From the IMG/VR virus record IMGVR_UViG_3300031974_000461, positions 1 through 24,690 of that record: a stretch of 24,690 nucleotides of DNA. One strand, given 5' to 3'. The position numbers were made by a program, and so were the translations under genes. Origin of the DNA: a virus. Positions 7,184 through 15,234 of this stretch are shown here, one piece after another. Every line of letters begins with the position of its first letter. Position 1 is the first letter of the stretch. Below the pieces are notes generated by a model. The model made no database searches. It was given only the letters and a program-made list of their open reading frames with translations, and was not told the origin of the DNA.

Positions 7184-7839
7184 TTAATAGCACCAAATAT
7201 TATGAGATGTCTCCTGCAGACAACGTACTGTACTTTCCAAACAATATTGATGTAAGACTCTGCCCTAAGAACGGCATGTCTTCGTTAAAAGAGTTGCACA
7301 GATTGAATCGTGGAGTTGATGAGTACATTGGTCGTATTGACCGAATCAGAAAGGTAAGAGAACAGGGTGATCAGTTTGACATCCCGTTTCGCAAAGGTAG
7401 TTATCGCATCGCAGTAAGACGCGACCCTATTGTAAGATTTCGTTCTGCGTGTGAGTATATCGTCGCAAATCAAGCTGAGTATATTAAACAAGGTAGAATT
7501 GATGAGCTGCCTTCAATGGACGAAGAACTTGATGTAGTTCTAGATAAGATTGAAGCAGGCACACTGAAGAACAACCACTTCTATACGCAGTCTTGGTATA
7601 TGGGTAAACCCGAAGACTATGATATGGTAGTGTATATTGACGAACTGTCGCGACTTATGGTATTTTTAAACGATGCGGCAGATCTGGGATTTGACGAAGA
7701 AACGTTAAATATTCACGATAACAAATCTCAATTGAAAGTATACAATAGCATTCTAACAGACCGTCAACGTCAAAGAATTAAGACATTGTATCGTAAAGAT
7801 TATGATAATGGGTGGTGTAAAATTGAAGACAGAACTTAG
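7180..7839 (+). CDS. Sulfotransferase-like protein (PAPS-dependent family)
   Basis: A 219-residue protein resembling the Sulfotransfer_2 type of carbohydrate sulfotransferases. The putative 5'-phosphosulfate loop is CPKNGMSSLK (residues 28-37, compare PKxGxTSLK). The putative 3'-phosphate motif is RDPIVRFRSA (81-90), with the expected Arg and Ser eight positions apart. An YTQSWYMG segment and VYIDELSRLMVFL follow, as in the family. The target cannot be told; a host or phage surface glycan is the usual guess. The GTG start (7180) overlaps the gp44 stop; an ATG at 7207 is possible but would remove little. It sits between gp44 and gp62, which are adjacent in T4, so it is an insertion into the clamp-loader operon. 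It also overlaps the gp62 start region. Confidence 0.65.
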   Translation: MINSTKYYEMSPADNVLYFPNNIDVRLCPKNGMSSLKELHRLNRGVDEYIGRIDRIRKVREQGDQFDIPFRKGSYRIAVRRDPIVRFRSACEYIVANQAEYIKQGRIDELPSMDEELDVVLDKIEAGTLKNNHFYTQSWYMGKPEDYDMVVYIDELSRLMVFLNDAADLGFDEETLNIHDNKSQLKVYNSILTDRQRQRIKTLYRKDYDNGWCKIEDRT

Positions 7840-8215
7840 TCCATTCGATTTTTTGAACAGTATTAACACAAATAAGATCAATTTGATTGATAAAGATGCG
7901 GATAATGAATCTAAATATAACTCATTTTTAGTAAATCGCTCACTGTCATATTTTCCAGACACGGTTTTTATGTCTAATGAAATGAACAGGTTGCATCATA
8001 TAGACAACAAAATGCAACACGACTTTCTTATAAATATTGTACGTAAGAAGAAGCGATTCTCTAAATGGGATAAACCTGAACAACGAGCCGACTTGGAGTG
8101 TATCAAGGTATATTTTGGATACAGTGAATCAAAAGCGAAGCAAATTATTGGACTCTTAACGGAATCACAAATAAAAACAATTAAGGAAAAGGTATCCAGA
8201 GGTGGAAGAGAATAA
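7802..8215 (+). CDS. 62: gp62, clamp loader small subunit
   Basis: Non-ATPase subunit of the gp44/gp62 clamp loader. Typical parts are LSPFDFLNSIN near the N-terminus, FLVNRSLSYFPDTVFMSNEMN and KKKRFSKWDKP, which match the small subunits of T4-like marine phages. At 137 residues it is shorter than T4 gp62 (187). The start is uncertain: ATG 7802, ATG 7808 and TTG 7823 are all in frame within the end of the sulfotransferase-like gene, and GGTGG at 7811-7815 would suit the TTG. It overlaps regA downstream. Confidence 0.85.
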   Translation: MIMGGVKLKTELSPFDFLNSINTNKINLIDKDADNESKYNSFLVNRSLSYFPDTVFMSNEMNRLHHIDNKMQHDFLINIVRKKKRFSKWDKPEQRADLECIKVYFGYSESKAKQIIGLLTESQIKTIKEKVSRGGRE

Positions 8216-8612
8216 TCTAGTCCAGTGGAACTCCGACATGATGTTAGAAATCACGTTGGCAGAACCAGATGACTTTTTAAAAGTCAGAGAAACCCTAACA
8301 CGAATAGGTGTTGCTTCACGTCGCGACAACACTCTATTCCAATCGTGTCATATCTTGCATAAGCAGGGTAGATACTTTATCGTACATTTTAAAGAGCTGT
8401 TCTTGTTGGACGGCAAGAAATCAAATCTAGAAGTTTCAGACATGGAACGTCGTAACACGATCGCAACCCTATTACAGGATTGGGGTCTTGTGTCAATCGT
8501 AAATAAAGATGTCGCACGTGACTGTGCGCCAATGAGACAGATCAAGATCATCTCATACAAAGACAAGTCCAATTGGAACTTGCAGCCAAAGTATAACATT
8601 GGGAATAACTAA
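8202..8612 (+). CDS. regA: RegA translational repressor
   Basis: RNA-binding repressor that blocks ribosome access on many early mRNAs, including clamp and clamp-loader messages in T4. Strong match: EITLAEPDDFLKVRETLTR, then FQSCHILHKQGRYFIVHFKE, LLQDWGLV and a C-terminal PKYNIGN, as in T4 RegA. With the GTG at 8202 (AAGGAAAAGG upstream) it is 136 residues and has about 12 extra residues compared with T4. ATG 8238 or 8241 would give the T4-like N-terminus but has a weak ribosome site. It overlaps gp62 by 14 bases. Order gp44, gp62, regA, gp43 is conserved apart from insertions. Confidence 0.94.
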   Translation: MEENNLVQWNSDMMLEITLAEPDDFLKVRETLTRIGVASRRDNTLFQSCHILHKQGRYFIVHFKELFLLDGKKSNLEVSDMERRNTIATLLQDWGLVSIVNKDVARDCAPMRQIKIISYKDKSNWNLQPKYNIGNN

Positions 8613-9160
8613 TGGCTACTGAACATTATGGAATTTTTGATGGTAGAGAGGACAACATTGGAACTAAGACTCCTTTCGTAGGTGAACTCCCATTTAATAT
8701 GGAAGAGACTTACAATTGGGTTCAGTTCATGAATATGATGGACTCTCATCCAGACGAATTATATGATCGTAACTCTGATAAGATGCGTATAGGTCTTAAC
8801 AAGTTTCATACTCGCGGTAGTTCTCCGGAGTTTGCTAAAAACATTTACGCTGAGTTAGAAGATGTATTTTCTCTTCACTCAGATAAAAGAAATATAACAA
8901 ATATTGCATTTAGCGGATTTGGTCGTGATAGCGGTTCTTATCCATGGCATAAAGACTCCATGGATGTATTTTTAGTACAAGTTATTAGTACTGTCGGTCT
9001 CAAAGTAGAAGGCATCAATAACGAAGAACCGTTTGACTTTAAACCAGGGATGTACGTTTATTTGCCAAGGGGCACTCATCATCAGGTGTTCCCTAAAATC
9101 TCACGAGTATCATTCTCGTTTGGTATTGAAGGAGACCCAGACCCGTCTATGTACTACTAA
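8612..9160 (+). CDS. JmjC/cupin-like 2-oxoglutarate Fe(II) oxygenase
   Basis: A 182-residue protein with a cupin core resembling JmjC or ribosomal-oxygenase enzymes. The likely metal site is H113 and D115 in YPWHKDSMDVF plus a distal histidine in LPRGTHHQVF (156/157). The MYVYLPRGTHH stretch is characteristic of this fold. Such enzymes hydroxylate protein or nucleic-acid substrates using 2-oxoglutarate and oxygen; the substrate here is unknown. The ATG overlaps the regA stop (TAATG), so it belongs to the clamp-loader/regA operon. A non-catalytic cupin is possible, but the three putative ligands are intact. Confidence 0.6.
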   Translation: MATEHYGIFDGREDNIGTKTPFVGELPFNMEETYNWVQFMNMMDSHPDELYDRNSDKMRIGLNKFHTRGSSPEFAKNIYAELEDVFSLHSDKRNITNIAFSGFGRDSGSYPWHKDSMDVFLVQVISTVGLKVEGINNEEPFDFKPGMYVYLPRGTHHQVFPKISRVSFSFGIEGDPDPSMYY

Positions 9161-9172
9161 GGAGTCGCCCAT

Positions 9173-9397
9173 ATGACTGAAGAAAAGAAGATTGTATCTC
9201 TAACAGAAGTCATCAAGCAAAAAGAGAACAAAGAAAAAGAATTAGATATGTATCGTCGCCATTTAGAAATGATAGAATCTAGATTGGCTTATCTAGAGAT
9301 GGATCGAAAGGTTACTTTAGAAATCATCGAGATGATTGAAAAAGATGAAGTTGTCATGGTAGGGTATACCGATGACGACGAAGATTTAGATGAGTGA
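9173..9397 (+). CDS. Small coiled-coil hypothetical protein
   Basis: A 74-residue, highly charged protein. Residues 10-55 are predicted by eye to be one long helix rich in Glu, Lys and Leu (for example KQKENKEKELDMYRRHLEM), consistent with a coiled coil. The C-terminus is acidic (TDDDEDLDE). GGAGT precedes the ATG. No family recognised. It closes the operon that begins at gp44 and is followed by a terminator-like hairpin. Confidence 0.65.
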   Translation: MTEEKKIVSLTEVIKQKENKEKELDMYRRHLEMIESRLAYLEMDRKVTLEIIEMIEKDEVVMVGYTDDDEDLDE

Positions 9398-9421
9398 ATA
9401 TTCACGAATCTAATTTTACTT

Positions 9422-9444
9422 TATATACATATAAGTTGTATATA
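9422..9444 (+). repeat. Perfect 8-bp inverted repeat upstream of hsp20
   Basis: TATATACA (9422-9429) and TGTATATA (9437-9444) flank a 7-base centre. In DNA this is an operator-like dyad, and in RNA an A-U hairpin. It lies in the 115-bp gap before hsp20. Confidence 0.4.
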
Positions 9445-9452
9445 TAGTAGTG

Positions 9453-9481
9453 ACCTGCCACATGAGTGGGGGTTATTTTTT
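9453..9481 (+). terminator. Rho-independent terminator candidate before hsp20
   Basis: CCAC (9458-9461) and GTGG (9466-9469) enclose loop ATGA. An outer ACC/GGT pairing adjoins them, and TATTTTTT follows directly. It would end the gp44-to-coiled-coil transcript. Confidence 0.5.
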
Positions 9482-9512
9482 AAAACTTGCTTAAACATAA
9501 GGAGTTAGCAAC

Positions 9513-10007
9513 ATGACATTAACAGCAAAACAACTGTTCCCACGTTCAGCATTCGTCGGATTTGATACTATGATCGACGAATTAGACAGAGTCGCACGAC
9601 ACTCGGGTGATACGTTCCCCCCGCATAATATTCTAAAGACGGGAGAGGATCAATACCTAATCGAGTTAGCAGTCGCCGGATTCACGGAAGACGAACTTGA
9701 GATTGAAGTAAAGAACCGTACACTTAGCATTCGAGGGTCTGTAGACGACACTAGAGAGTATATTCACAAAGGCATTTCGACGAAGAAGTTTGAACGAAAG
9801 TTCCGTCTGTCGGAGTATGTTGAAGTAATGGGAGCTGATTTCAGGAACGGATTACTAGCCATCTCATTGGAAGTAATAATCCCTGATAGTCAGAAGCCTC
9901 GTAAAATAGAAATTAATACGGGTCGTACATTTGAAAGTACCCCACAACTATTAAACGAGGAGAGCAATAATGGAGAAGAAGAACAACCAACAGTACTCAA
10001 AGATTGA
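9513..10007 (+). CDS. hsp20: Small heat shock protein, Hsp20/alpha-crystallin family
   Basis: An ATP-independent holding chaperone of 164 residues. The alpha-crystallin domain (about 45-130) has YLIELAVAGFTEDELEIEV, a GISTKKFERKFRLSEYV strand pair and the conserved NGLLAISLEV near its end. A flexible acidic C-terminal tail follows. Hsp20 genes are common in T4-like marine phages, where they probably support capsid or replisome protein folding. GGAG lies 9 bases before the ATG. The last 38 bases overlap a small membrane-peptide gene. Confidence 0.93.
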   Translation: MTLTAKQLFPRSAFVGFDTMIDELDRVARHSGDTFPPHNILKTGEDQYLIELAVAGFTEDELEIEVKNRTLSIRGSVDDTREYIHKGISTKKFERKFRLSEYVEVMGADFRNGLLAISLEVIIPDSQKPRKIEINTGRTFESTPQLLNEESNNGEEEQPTVLKD

Positions 10008-10080
10008 GGAAATGGGTTGGATGTTCGCAGGGCTATCGAGTGTATTTGTCGTAGCCGTCTGTGTTCAACAATTAATGTAA
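9970..10080 (+). CDS. 36-residue membrane peptide overlapping hsp20
   Basis: A short gene with an excellent ribosome site: GAGGAGAG lies just before ATG 9970. The product starts with a polar segment (MEKKNNQQYSKIEEMG) and continues as one hydrophobic helix (WMFAGLSSVFVVAVCV), ending QQLM. It overlaps hsp20 in another frame and ends 10 bp before a strong terminator, so it is probably co-expressed with hsp20. Function unknown; a single-helix regulator of a membrane complex or a lysis-related peptide are possibilities only. Confidence 0.6.
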   Translation: MEKKNNQQYSKIEEMGWMFAGLSSVFVVAVCVQQLM

Positions 10081-10090
10081 AACTAAATAA

Positions 10091-10113
10091 GGGGGACGCA
10101 ATCCCCCTTTTTT
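10091..10113 (+). terminator. Strong rho-independent terminator
   Basis: GGGGGA (10091-10096) pairs perfectly with TCCCCC (10102-10107) around the loop CGCAA and is followed by six T residues (10108-10113). It closes the hsp20/membrane-peptide transcript. Confidence 0.9.
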
Positions 10114-10124
10114 ATTGGTGAGAA

Positions 10125-10925
10125 ATGAAAGCAATACAAATTGTCATCAAAGGAGACGAACGGTCTGAAGAGTACGCTGCACTCTCCCGTCAGTCTTTTC
10201 AACGCGCCATCGACGAAGGTTACATTGACTCTATTGAAACCTTTGACGCCATCACGCCAGAGTCAGACAACTTTCAAGAACATGTAGATAAGTACGTCTG
10301 GTCTAAAAGTCTAATGACTCTAGACACTAGATCTGGAAAGAACAAAGAAGATCATTCGCCTACAGAGAAAGCGGGAATGTGTTCTCACTGGGAACTCATG
10401 CGTCAACAAGGGCAGTCTGAAGAAAAGTTTTGGATACTAGAACACGATACGTGGATGATAGACCATCGTTACGAAGCGTTCAAACTGCTCACTGAGTACG
10501 CAGAAAACACGCTCTACGCAAACATAGGCCTGTTTATGGGTATGTACTGCATGGACCCTAGTTTTGCACACTGGGGTCACCACATGCTCGTAAACAACGC
10601 ATTCCCAATCAACTGCGGACCTTACTGTGTAATACAACGTCTTTTCAGAACATATACCACTAGTCATTTGGCGCTACCTGAGATTGATTACTATGGGATC
10701 AAAAACACTGCTTTACATCCATGGGGCGAGTGTGATACTATTGGTGTTGGTCGCGACATTGGAATATACTTCAATTATAAAGACCAATATAAGTCAGGCA
10801 TCCCAACGCCAACAACTCAGTTGATTTCAAAACGTCTTTGTGTGACACAAGACCACCACGGATACAAAGACAAACACATTGAGGAACCTTGGACAAGACA
10901 TTCCTTTTTTCATGTTATAGATTGA
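10125..10925 (+). CDS. Glycosyltransferase-like protein (resembles GT25)
   Basis: A 266-residue protein with the layout of GT25 (LPS/procollagen galactosyltransferase-type) enzymes. It has an N-terminal strand with IVIKGDERSEEY, a FDAITPES segment, EKAGMCSHWELMRQ (compare the family's SHxxxW region), and FWILEHDTWM in the place of the family's LEDD metal motif. The acidic motif is therefore altered to EHD. The acceptor could be a glycan or, given its neighbour TAGT, a base already carrying a sugar; neither is shown. ATG 10125 has GGTGAG upstream. Its TGA stop lies within the -35 of the next promoter. The family assignment is tentative. Confidence 0.45.
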   Translation: MKAIQIVIKGDERSEEYAALSRQSFQRAIDEGYIDSIETFDAITPESDNFQEHVDKYVWSKSLMTLDTRSGKNKEDHSPTEKAGMCSHWELMRQQGQSEEKFWILEHDTWMIDHRYEAFKLLTEYAENTLYANIGLFMGMYCMDPSFAHWGHHMLVNNAFPINCGPYCVIQRLFRTYTTSHLALPEIDYYGIKNTALHPWGECDTIGVGRDIGIYFNYKDQYKSGIPTPTTQLISKRLCVTQDHHGYKDKHIEEPWTRHSFFHVID

Positions 10926-10950
10926 CAGGTCAAGGTTTTTATTATATAAT
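10922..10950 (+). promoter_or_regulatory. Consensus sigma70 promoter for the TAGT gene
   Basis: Perfect TTGACA (10922-10927) and TATAAT (10945-10950), 17-bp spacer. The -35 contains the TGA stop (10923-10925) of the preceding gene. The start codon at 10957 is only 6 bases after the -10, so the transcript would be leaderless or nearly so. Confidence 0.8.
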
Positions 10951-10956
10951 ACCTCT

Positions 10957-11808
10957 ATGACTCATAAATCGTTAGAAATTTTTGCAAGTGATCTTCTAAA
11001 GAATCTTGAGAAATATCAGAGCGTAGATCACCCCATTTACATACCTTCAAAAAGTCGCCCCAGAAAGATCACGTCTCAGGCACTTGAGGATGTTGGCATC
11101 TCAAAGTATCTTGTCGTCGTAGAACCTCAAGATTATGATGAGTATCTTTCTGTGTATGATTCTTCTAATCTTCTGTGTATGGATCAGAACGACATGGGCA
11201 TTCAATACGTCCGTAACTTCTGTAAAACACACTCTCGTGATCTCGGGTTTGACTATCATTGGCAGATAGACGACAACATCCGTGACTTTCGTGTACGTAA
11301 GAACAATAAGAATGTGCGAGATAACGCTCGCAACTTAATGTCTGCTGCTGGCGAGTATATGAAAAGATATGACAATATCGGCATCTTAGGTTTCTGTCAT
11401 GTGGGGTTTGCATTTGCCAAGACAAACTCAGTTGATGTGAACAAACAGGTATACAGTTGCGTTCTTGTTAATAACACACTAGACATTGAGTGGCGTCCAG
11501 ACGTAGTTGAAGATACTGATTATAGTCTGCAAGTTCTTGAACAGTCTTACTGCACACTTCTTCTGAATACTTTCTTGATCGGCAAAGAGACGACCAGCAC
11601 GAACTCCGGCGGCAATGATAACTCAGACGAATGGCGTATGGTCAGATCAAAGGGTCTACAGAAGTACTGGCCCGGCGCGTTCAAGATTACAGAACAGTAC
11701 GGCAGAGTCAAAGTGCAACCATCCAAGATCTGGAGAAGATATACTCATATGCCAAAAGGCAGAAATGAAGACCTCAACTCAAATAATTTAGATGAGTTTT
11801 TCGCTTGA
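10957..11808 (+). CDS. TET-associated-type glycosyltransferase (TAGT), putative DNA-base glycosyltransferase
   Basis: A 283-residue GT-A-like enzyme matching the TAGT family, predicted to add sugars to modified bases in phage DNA. Visible signatures are PIYIPSKSRP (26-35), VVVEPQDYDEY (53-63), NDMGIQYVRNF (78-88), HWQIDDNIRDF with the putative metal-binding D105-D106, CVLVNN, EDTDYSLQVL (185-194) and NTFLIGK...SGGN (to 220). RMVRSKGLQKYWPG near the C-terminus also fits. It ends in NLDEFFA, very like the C-terminal clamp-binding peptide of the polymerase encoded next. No hydroxymethylase or TET gene is seen here, so the acceptor base is unknown. It has its own promoter with an almost leaderless start. 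Family call is confident; biochemical role is inferred. Confidence 0.78.
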   Translation: MTHKSLEIFASDLLKNLEKYQSVDHPIYIPSKSRPRKITSQALEDVGISKYLVVVEPQDYDEYLSVYDSSNLLCMDQNDMGIQYVRNFCKTHSRDLGFDYHWQIDDNIRDFRVRKNNKNVRDNARNLMSAAGEYMKRYDNIGILGFCHVGFAFAKTNSVDVNKQVYSCVLVNNTLDIEWRPDVVEDTDYSLQVLEQSYCTLLLNTFLIGKETTSTNSGGNDNSDEWRMVRSKGLQKYWPGAFKITEQYGRVKVQPSKIWRRYTHMPKGRNEDLNSNNLDEFFA

Positions 11809-11834
11809 CACTATACACCAAATTGGTATATAAT
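11805..11834 (+). promoter_or_regulatory. sigma70-type promoter for gp43 with an internal dyad
   Basis: TTGACA (11805-11810) and TATAAT (11829-11834) with an 18-bp spacer. The TGA stop of the TAGT gene (11806-11808) is inside the -35. A 21-bp imperfect palindrome centred on 11822 (ACCAA-A-TTGGT core, TATA flanks, 11812-11832) fills the spacer and overlaps the -10. The ATG at 11842 is 7 bases after the -10. Confidence 0.78.
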
Positions 11835-11841
11835 CCCCTAC

Positions 11842-14316
11842 ATGACTAAATTCTATACGAATGTTCGCCACATCGGCAACAATATCCTGTATCGCGGGTA
11901 CGACAATGGTCAACAGATCAAGACTCGCGTTCCCTTTAAACCAAAACTCTATGTGACCGGCGAATCAAAATCTGATTGGCGAACACTTGATGGTAACTCT
12001 GTCATGGAGATGGAGTTTGAGACAATGAAAGAAGCGACTGAGTTTACTCAACGGTATCGCGATGTCTCTAACTTTAAAGTGTTCGGTCAGAACAACTATG
12101 TCGCTCAGTTCATCTCAGCTTACTGGCCAGATGAAATCAAATTTGAACGTGAACAAGTCCGCGTTTTGAACATTGATATCGAGGTGGCGTCTGATGACGG
12201 ATTTCCAGAACCGAGATCTGCAAAGCATCCTATTATCTCTATCGCTCTTCGCAAGAACGACGGCAACTACTGGGTGTGGGGTCTCAATGACTACACACCA
12301 TCTCGTGAAGATGTTCTCTTTATCCGTTGCGACAATGAGATGGATCTCATTCGCAAGTTCGTAGATCACTGGATCACTTACTCGCCTGATATTATCACTG
12401 GATGGAACACACGATTCTTTGATATCCCGTACATCGTCAACCGATGTTACAATCTCTTCGGTGACGACACGTTAGTAAAACGTCTGTCACCATGGGGTCT
12501 CGTGCGCGAGAGAATTCAGAAGATCAACGGTCGCGAGAACCAAGAGTATGTCATTGAAGGTATTGACCATCTTGACTACATTGAAATCTTCAAGAAGTTC
12601 ACACTCAATACGCTCGGACAGCAAGAGTCGTATCGCCTTGACCACATCGCACATGTCGTCCTCGGTGAGCGAAAACTCTCGTACGAAGAGCATGGTAATC
12701 TGCACACACTGTACCGAGAAGACTATCAGAAGTTCATAGATTACAACGTGAAAGACGTTGAGTTGGTGCACAAGATAGATGAGAAGCTAGACCTAATCTC
12801 TCTGGTACTGACTATGGCGTATCGTGGCGGTGTGAACTACACAGACACTCTCGGCACGACTGCGATCTGGGATTCAATTATCTATCGTATGTTGAACAAG
12901 CAGAAGATCGTGATCCCGCCCAAGACAGAGAAACCCAAGACTCCATATCCTGGCGGGTATGTCAAAGAACCTCAAGTCGGTGCGCATGACTGGGTGACCT
13001 CGTTTGACCTGAACTCTCTCTATCCGAACATCATTGTGCAGTACAATATGTCACCCGAGACTGTGGTTGACGGCATTGTCCCTGATGTCTCTGTTGAAAG
13101 TTTCTTAGACGGCACAACAGTAAATGACTCTGAGTACTCGCTCGCACCCACGGGTGTCAGGTTCTCGCACGATCGTAAGGGTGTGATTCCGCAGATCATT
13201 GAACAGTACTATGCGGAACGTCGGATCATCAAAGACAAGATGCTAGAACTTGATCGTGAGTATCAGAAGAACCCAAGCAAGTCTTTGCAGTACAAGATCA
13301 CATCACTAAATAATCAACAGATGGCGATTAAGATTCTGATGAACTCACTCTATGGCGCTCTGGGCAATAAGTGGTTCCGATACTTTGATCAGCGAGTCGC
13401 CGAGTCTATCACCATGGCTGGTCAGTTGGCCATTAAATGGGCAGAGAGGGCAGTAAACAATGAGATGCAAAACATTCTCAAAACAGATGAAGATTACGTT
13501 GTGGCAATTGACACAGATTCCGTTTATATCCGAATGGGTGATCTTGTCAACCGTTTTAATCCCAACAATCCTGTCAAGTTCTTAGATAAGATCTGCGCCG
13601 ACCACTTTGAGAAATCGCTCGCCAAATCATATGCAGAGATGGCAGAGATCACTGGTGCCTATATCAACCGCATGGAGATGGGACGTGAGGTCATCGCGGA
13701 CCGTGGCATTTGGATGGCGAAGAAGAGATATATTCTCAACGTTTGGAATAACGAAGGGGTGCAATACTCTGAAGCCAAACTGAAGATGATGGGTATTGAA
13801 GCGATCAAGTCGTCTACTCCGCAAGTCGTCCGCGACAAGTTCAAAGAGATCTTCCGCGTGATCATCGAAGGCACCGAGTCTGACACTCAAGCGTTTATTC
13901 GTGACTTTCGTACGGAGTTCAGTAATCTACCTCCAGAAGATGTGTCGTTCCCTCGCGGTGTGTCAGACCTGAACAAGTGGCAAGATCGTAAGACAGTCTT
14001 TAAGAAAGCATGTCCTATTCATGTGCGCGGCGCACTGTGTTATAATAATGCGATAAAAGAAAACGGTCTTGAATCGCGATATGAGTCTGTGAAGACTGGC
14101 GAGAAAATCAAGTTCTGTTATCTCAAGGTCCCCAACAGTCTAGGTCAGAACGTCGTGAGTTATCCACTCAATCTGCCACCAGAACTCAATCTGCACAAGT
14201 TTGTGGATTATAGTGTGATGTTTGACAAAACGTTTTTAGATCCTCTTGAGCCCATTCTTGACGCTGTCGGATGGGAGTCCGAACCGAAAGCGACACTTGA
14301 AGACTTCTTCGGTTGA
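11842..14316 (+). CDS. 43: gp43, family B replicative DNA polymerase
   Basis: Replicative polymerase with 3'-5' proofreading, 824 residues (T4 898). Exo I is [11 protein letters not shown] (D112, E114), Exo [16 protein letters not shown] and Exo [12 protein letters not shown]. Pol motif A is [11 protein letters not shown] (D389), motif [10 protein letters not shown] (497-505) and motif [10 protein letters not shown] (D557, D559). All catalytic acids are present. The protein ends in TLEDFFG, corresponding to the gp45-binding C-terminal peptide of T4-type polymerases. It is intact, with no intein or split. Its stop codon is embedded in the -35 of the dam promoter. Confidence 0.98.
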   Translation: MTKFYTNVRHIGNNILYRGYDNGQQIKTRVPFKPKLYVTGESKSDWRTLDGNSVMEMEFETMKEATEFTQRYRDVSNFKVFGQNNYVAQFISAYWPDEIKFEREQVRVLNIDIEVASDDGFPEPRSAKHPIISIALRKNDGNYWVWGLNDYTPSREDVLFIRCDNEMDLIRKFVDHWITYSPDIITGWNTRFFDIPYIVNRCYNLFGDDTLVKRLSPWGLVRERIQKINGRENQEYVIEGIDHLDYIEIFKKFTLNTLGQQESYRLDHIAHVVLGERKLSYEEHGNLHTLYREDYQKFIDYNVKDVELVHKIDEKLDLISLVLTMAYRGGVNYTDTLGTTAIWDSIIYRMLNKQKIVIPPKTEKPKTPYPGGYVKEPQVGAHDWVTSFDLNSLYPNIIVQYNMSPETVVDGIVPDVSVESFLDGTTVNDSEYSLAPTGVRFSHDRKGVIPQIIEQYYAERRIIKDKMLELDREYQKNPSKSLQYKITSLNNQQMAIKILMNSLYGALGNKWFRYFDQRVAESITMAGQLAIKWAERAVNNEMQNILKTDEDYVVAIDTDSVYIRMGDLVNRFNPNNPVKFLDKICADHFEKSLAKSYAEMAEITGAYINRMEMGREVIADRGIWMAKKRYILNVWNNEGVQYSEAKLKMMGIEAIKSSTPQVVRDKFKEIFRVIIEGTESDTQAFIRDFRTEFSNLPPEDVSFPRGVSDLNKWQDRKTVFKKACPIHVRGALCYNNAIKENGLESRYESVKTGEKIKFCYLKVPNSLGQNVVSYPLNLPPELNLHKFVDYSVMFDKTFLDPLEPILDAVGWESEPKATLEDFFG

Positions 14317-14341
14317 CACACGGACTCTGTTATAGTATAAT
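14313..14341 (+). promoter_or_regulatory. Consensus sigma70 promoter for the Dam-like gene
   Basis: TTGACA (14313-14318), 17-bp spacer, TATAAT (14336-14341). The gp43 TGA stop (14314-14316) is part of the -35. ATG 14348 lies 6 bases after the -10, again suggesting a leaderless message. Confidence 0.8.
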
Positions 14342-14347
14342 ACACGT

Positions 14348-15232
14348 ATGAAAGATCTAAAAACACCTTTAAGATATCCTGGTGGCAAGTCGCGAGCAGT
14401 TGACTTTCTATTCTCACGTGAGAATCTACCTGTCAAAAACATTAAAGAGTATCGCGAGCCGTTTCTCGGTGGTGGATCTTGCGCATTTGCTTTCACTAAA
14501 AAGTTTCCTGATATTCCTGTGCGAGTCAACGACAAGTACTATAATCTGTATTGCTTCTGGCTGACTCTACAGAAAGAAGGCGATGCACTTACTCAGAAAC
14601 TTCATGATATCAAAGACGAACTGCTCAGTGCGTCTGACCCTAAACAAGCACACTATGACTATTATCATGTTGTGACGGACGTGCTTGCAAACCCTAAGAA
14701 TGAGTTTGAGACTGCATGGGCATTCTATATTCTCAATCGGTGTTCTTTCTCTGGTCTCACAGAGTTGTCTGCATCATTCTCTAAGGGTTCTTGCTTTGAT
14801 CATTTTCATCACAGACTGATCGGCAAACTCCCCAAGTACTCTAAACTCATGCAGAACTGGACGATCACTAATGAAGATTACTCCACAATGTTCTGTGACG
14901 ACCCTGACGTGTTTGTGTTCTGTGATCCGCCTTATGATATTGCCACTTTCATCTATGGTAAGGGTGGTGACATGCACAACACATTTGACCACAAAGAGTT
15001 CTTTGAGTGTACTGACGCGTCTGGTAATATGGTCATGATCACCTACAACTCAAACGACACACTGCAAGAAGCATACAAGAACTGGAATCAAAAGATCTGG
15101 GATCTGGTATACACAATGGTGTCAAGTGCATCTTATCGTGAGAACGAGCATCTAAAGAAAGAGTTGCTTATCTGGAACTACGAGACGCCTGAAGCAATAC
15201 CAAAACAGACTCTTGAAGAATTTTTTGTTTAA
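14348..15232 (+). CDS. dam: Dam-type DNA adenine N6-methyltransferase (D12 class)
   Basis: A 294-residue MethyltransfD12 enzyme (pfam MethyltransfD12), probably methylating adenine in GATC or a similar site. The SAM-binding RYPGGK motif is at 9-14, FLGGGSCAF follows, and the catalytic DPPY is at 193-196 in FVFCDPPYDIATF. ILNRCSFSGL and SFSKGSC are typical of the central target-recognition region. Length is near E. coli and T4 Dam. The C-terminus ends in QTLEEFFV, almost the same as the polymerase tail LEDFFG, suggesting binding to the gp45 clamp. No matching restriction endonuclease is present. It probably protects phage DNA from host nucleases or marks replicated DNA. Confidence 0.92.
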   Translation: MKDLKTPLRYPGGKSRAVDFLFSRENLPVKNIKEYREPFLGGGSCAFAFTKKFPDIPVRVNDKYYNLYCFWLTLQKEGDALTQKLHDIKDELLSASDPKQAHYDYYHVVTDVLANPKNEFETAWAFYILNRCSFSGLTELSASFSKGSCFDHFHHRLIGKLPKYSKLMQNWTITNEDYSTMFCDDPDVFVFCDPPYDIATFIYGKGGDMHNTFDHKEFFECTDASGNMVMITYNSNDTLQEAYKNWNQKIWDLVYTMVSSASYRENEHLKKELLIWNYETPEAIPKQTLEEFFV

Positions 15233-15234
15233 CG

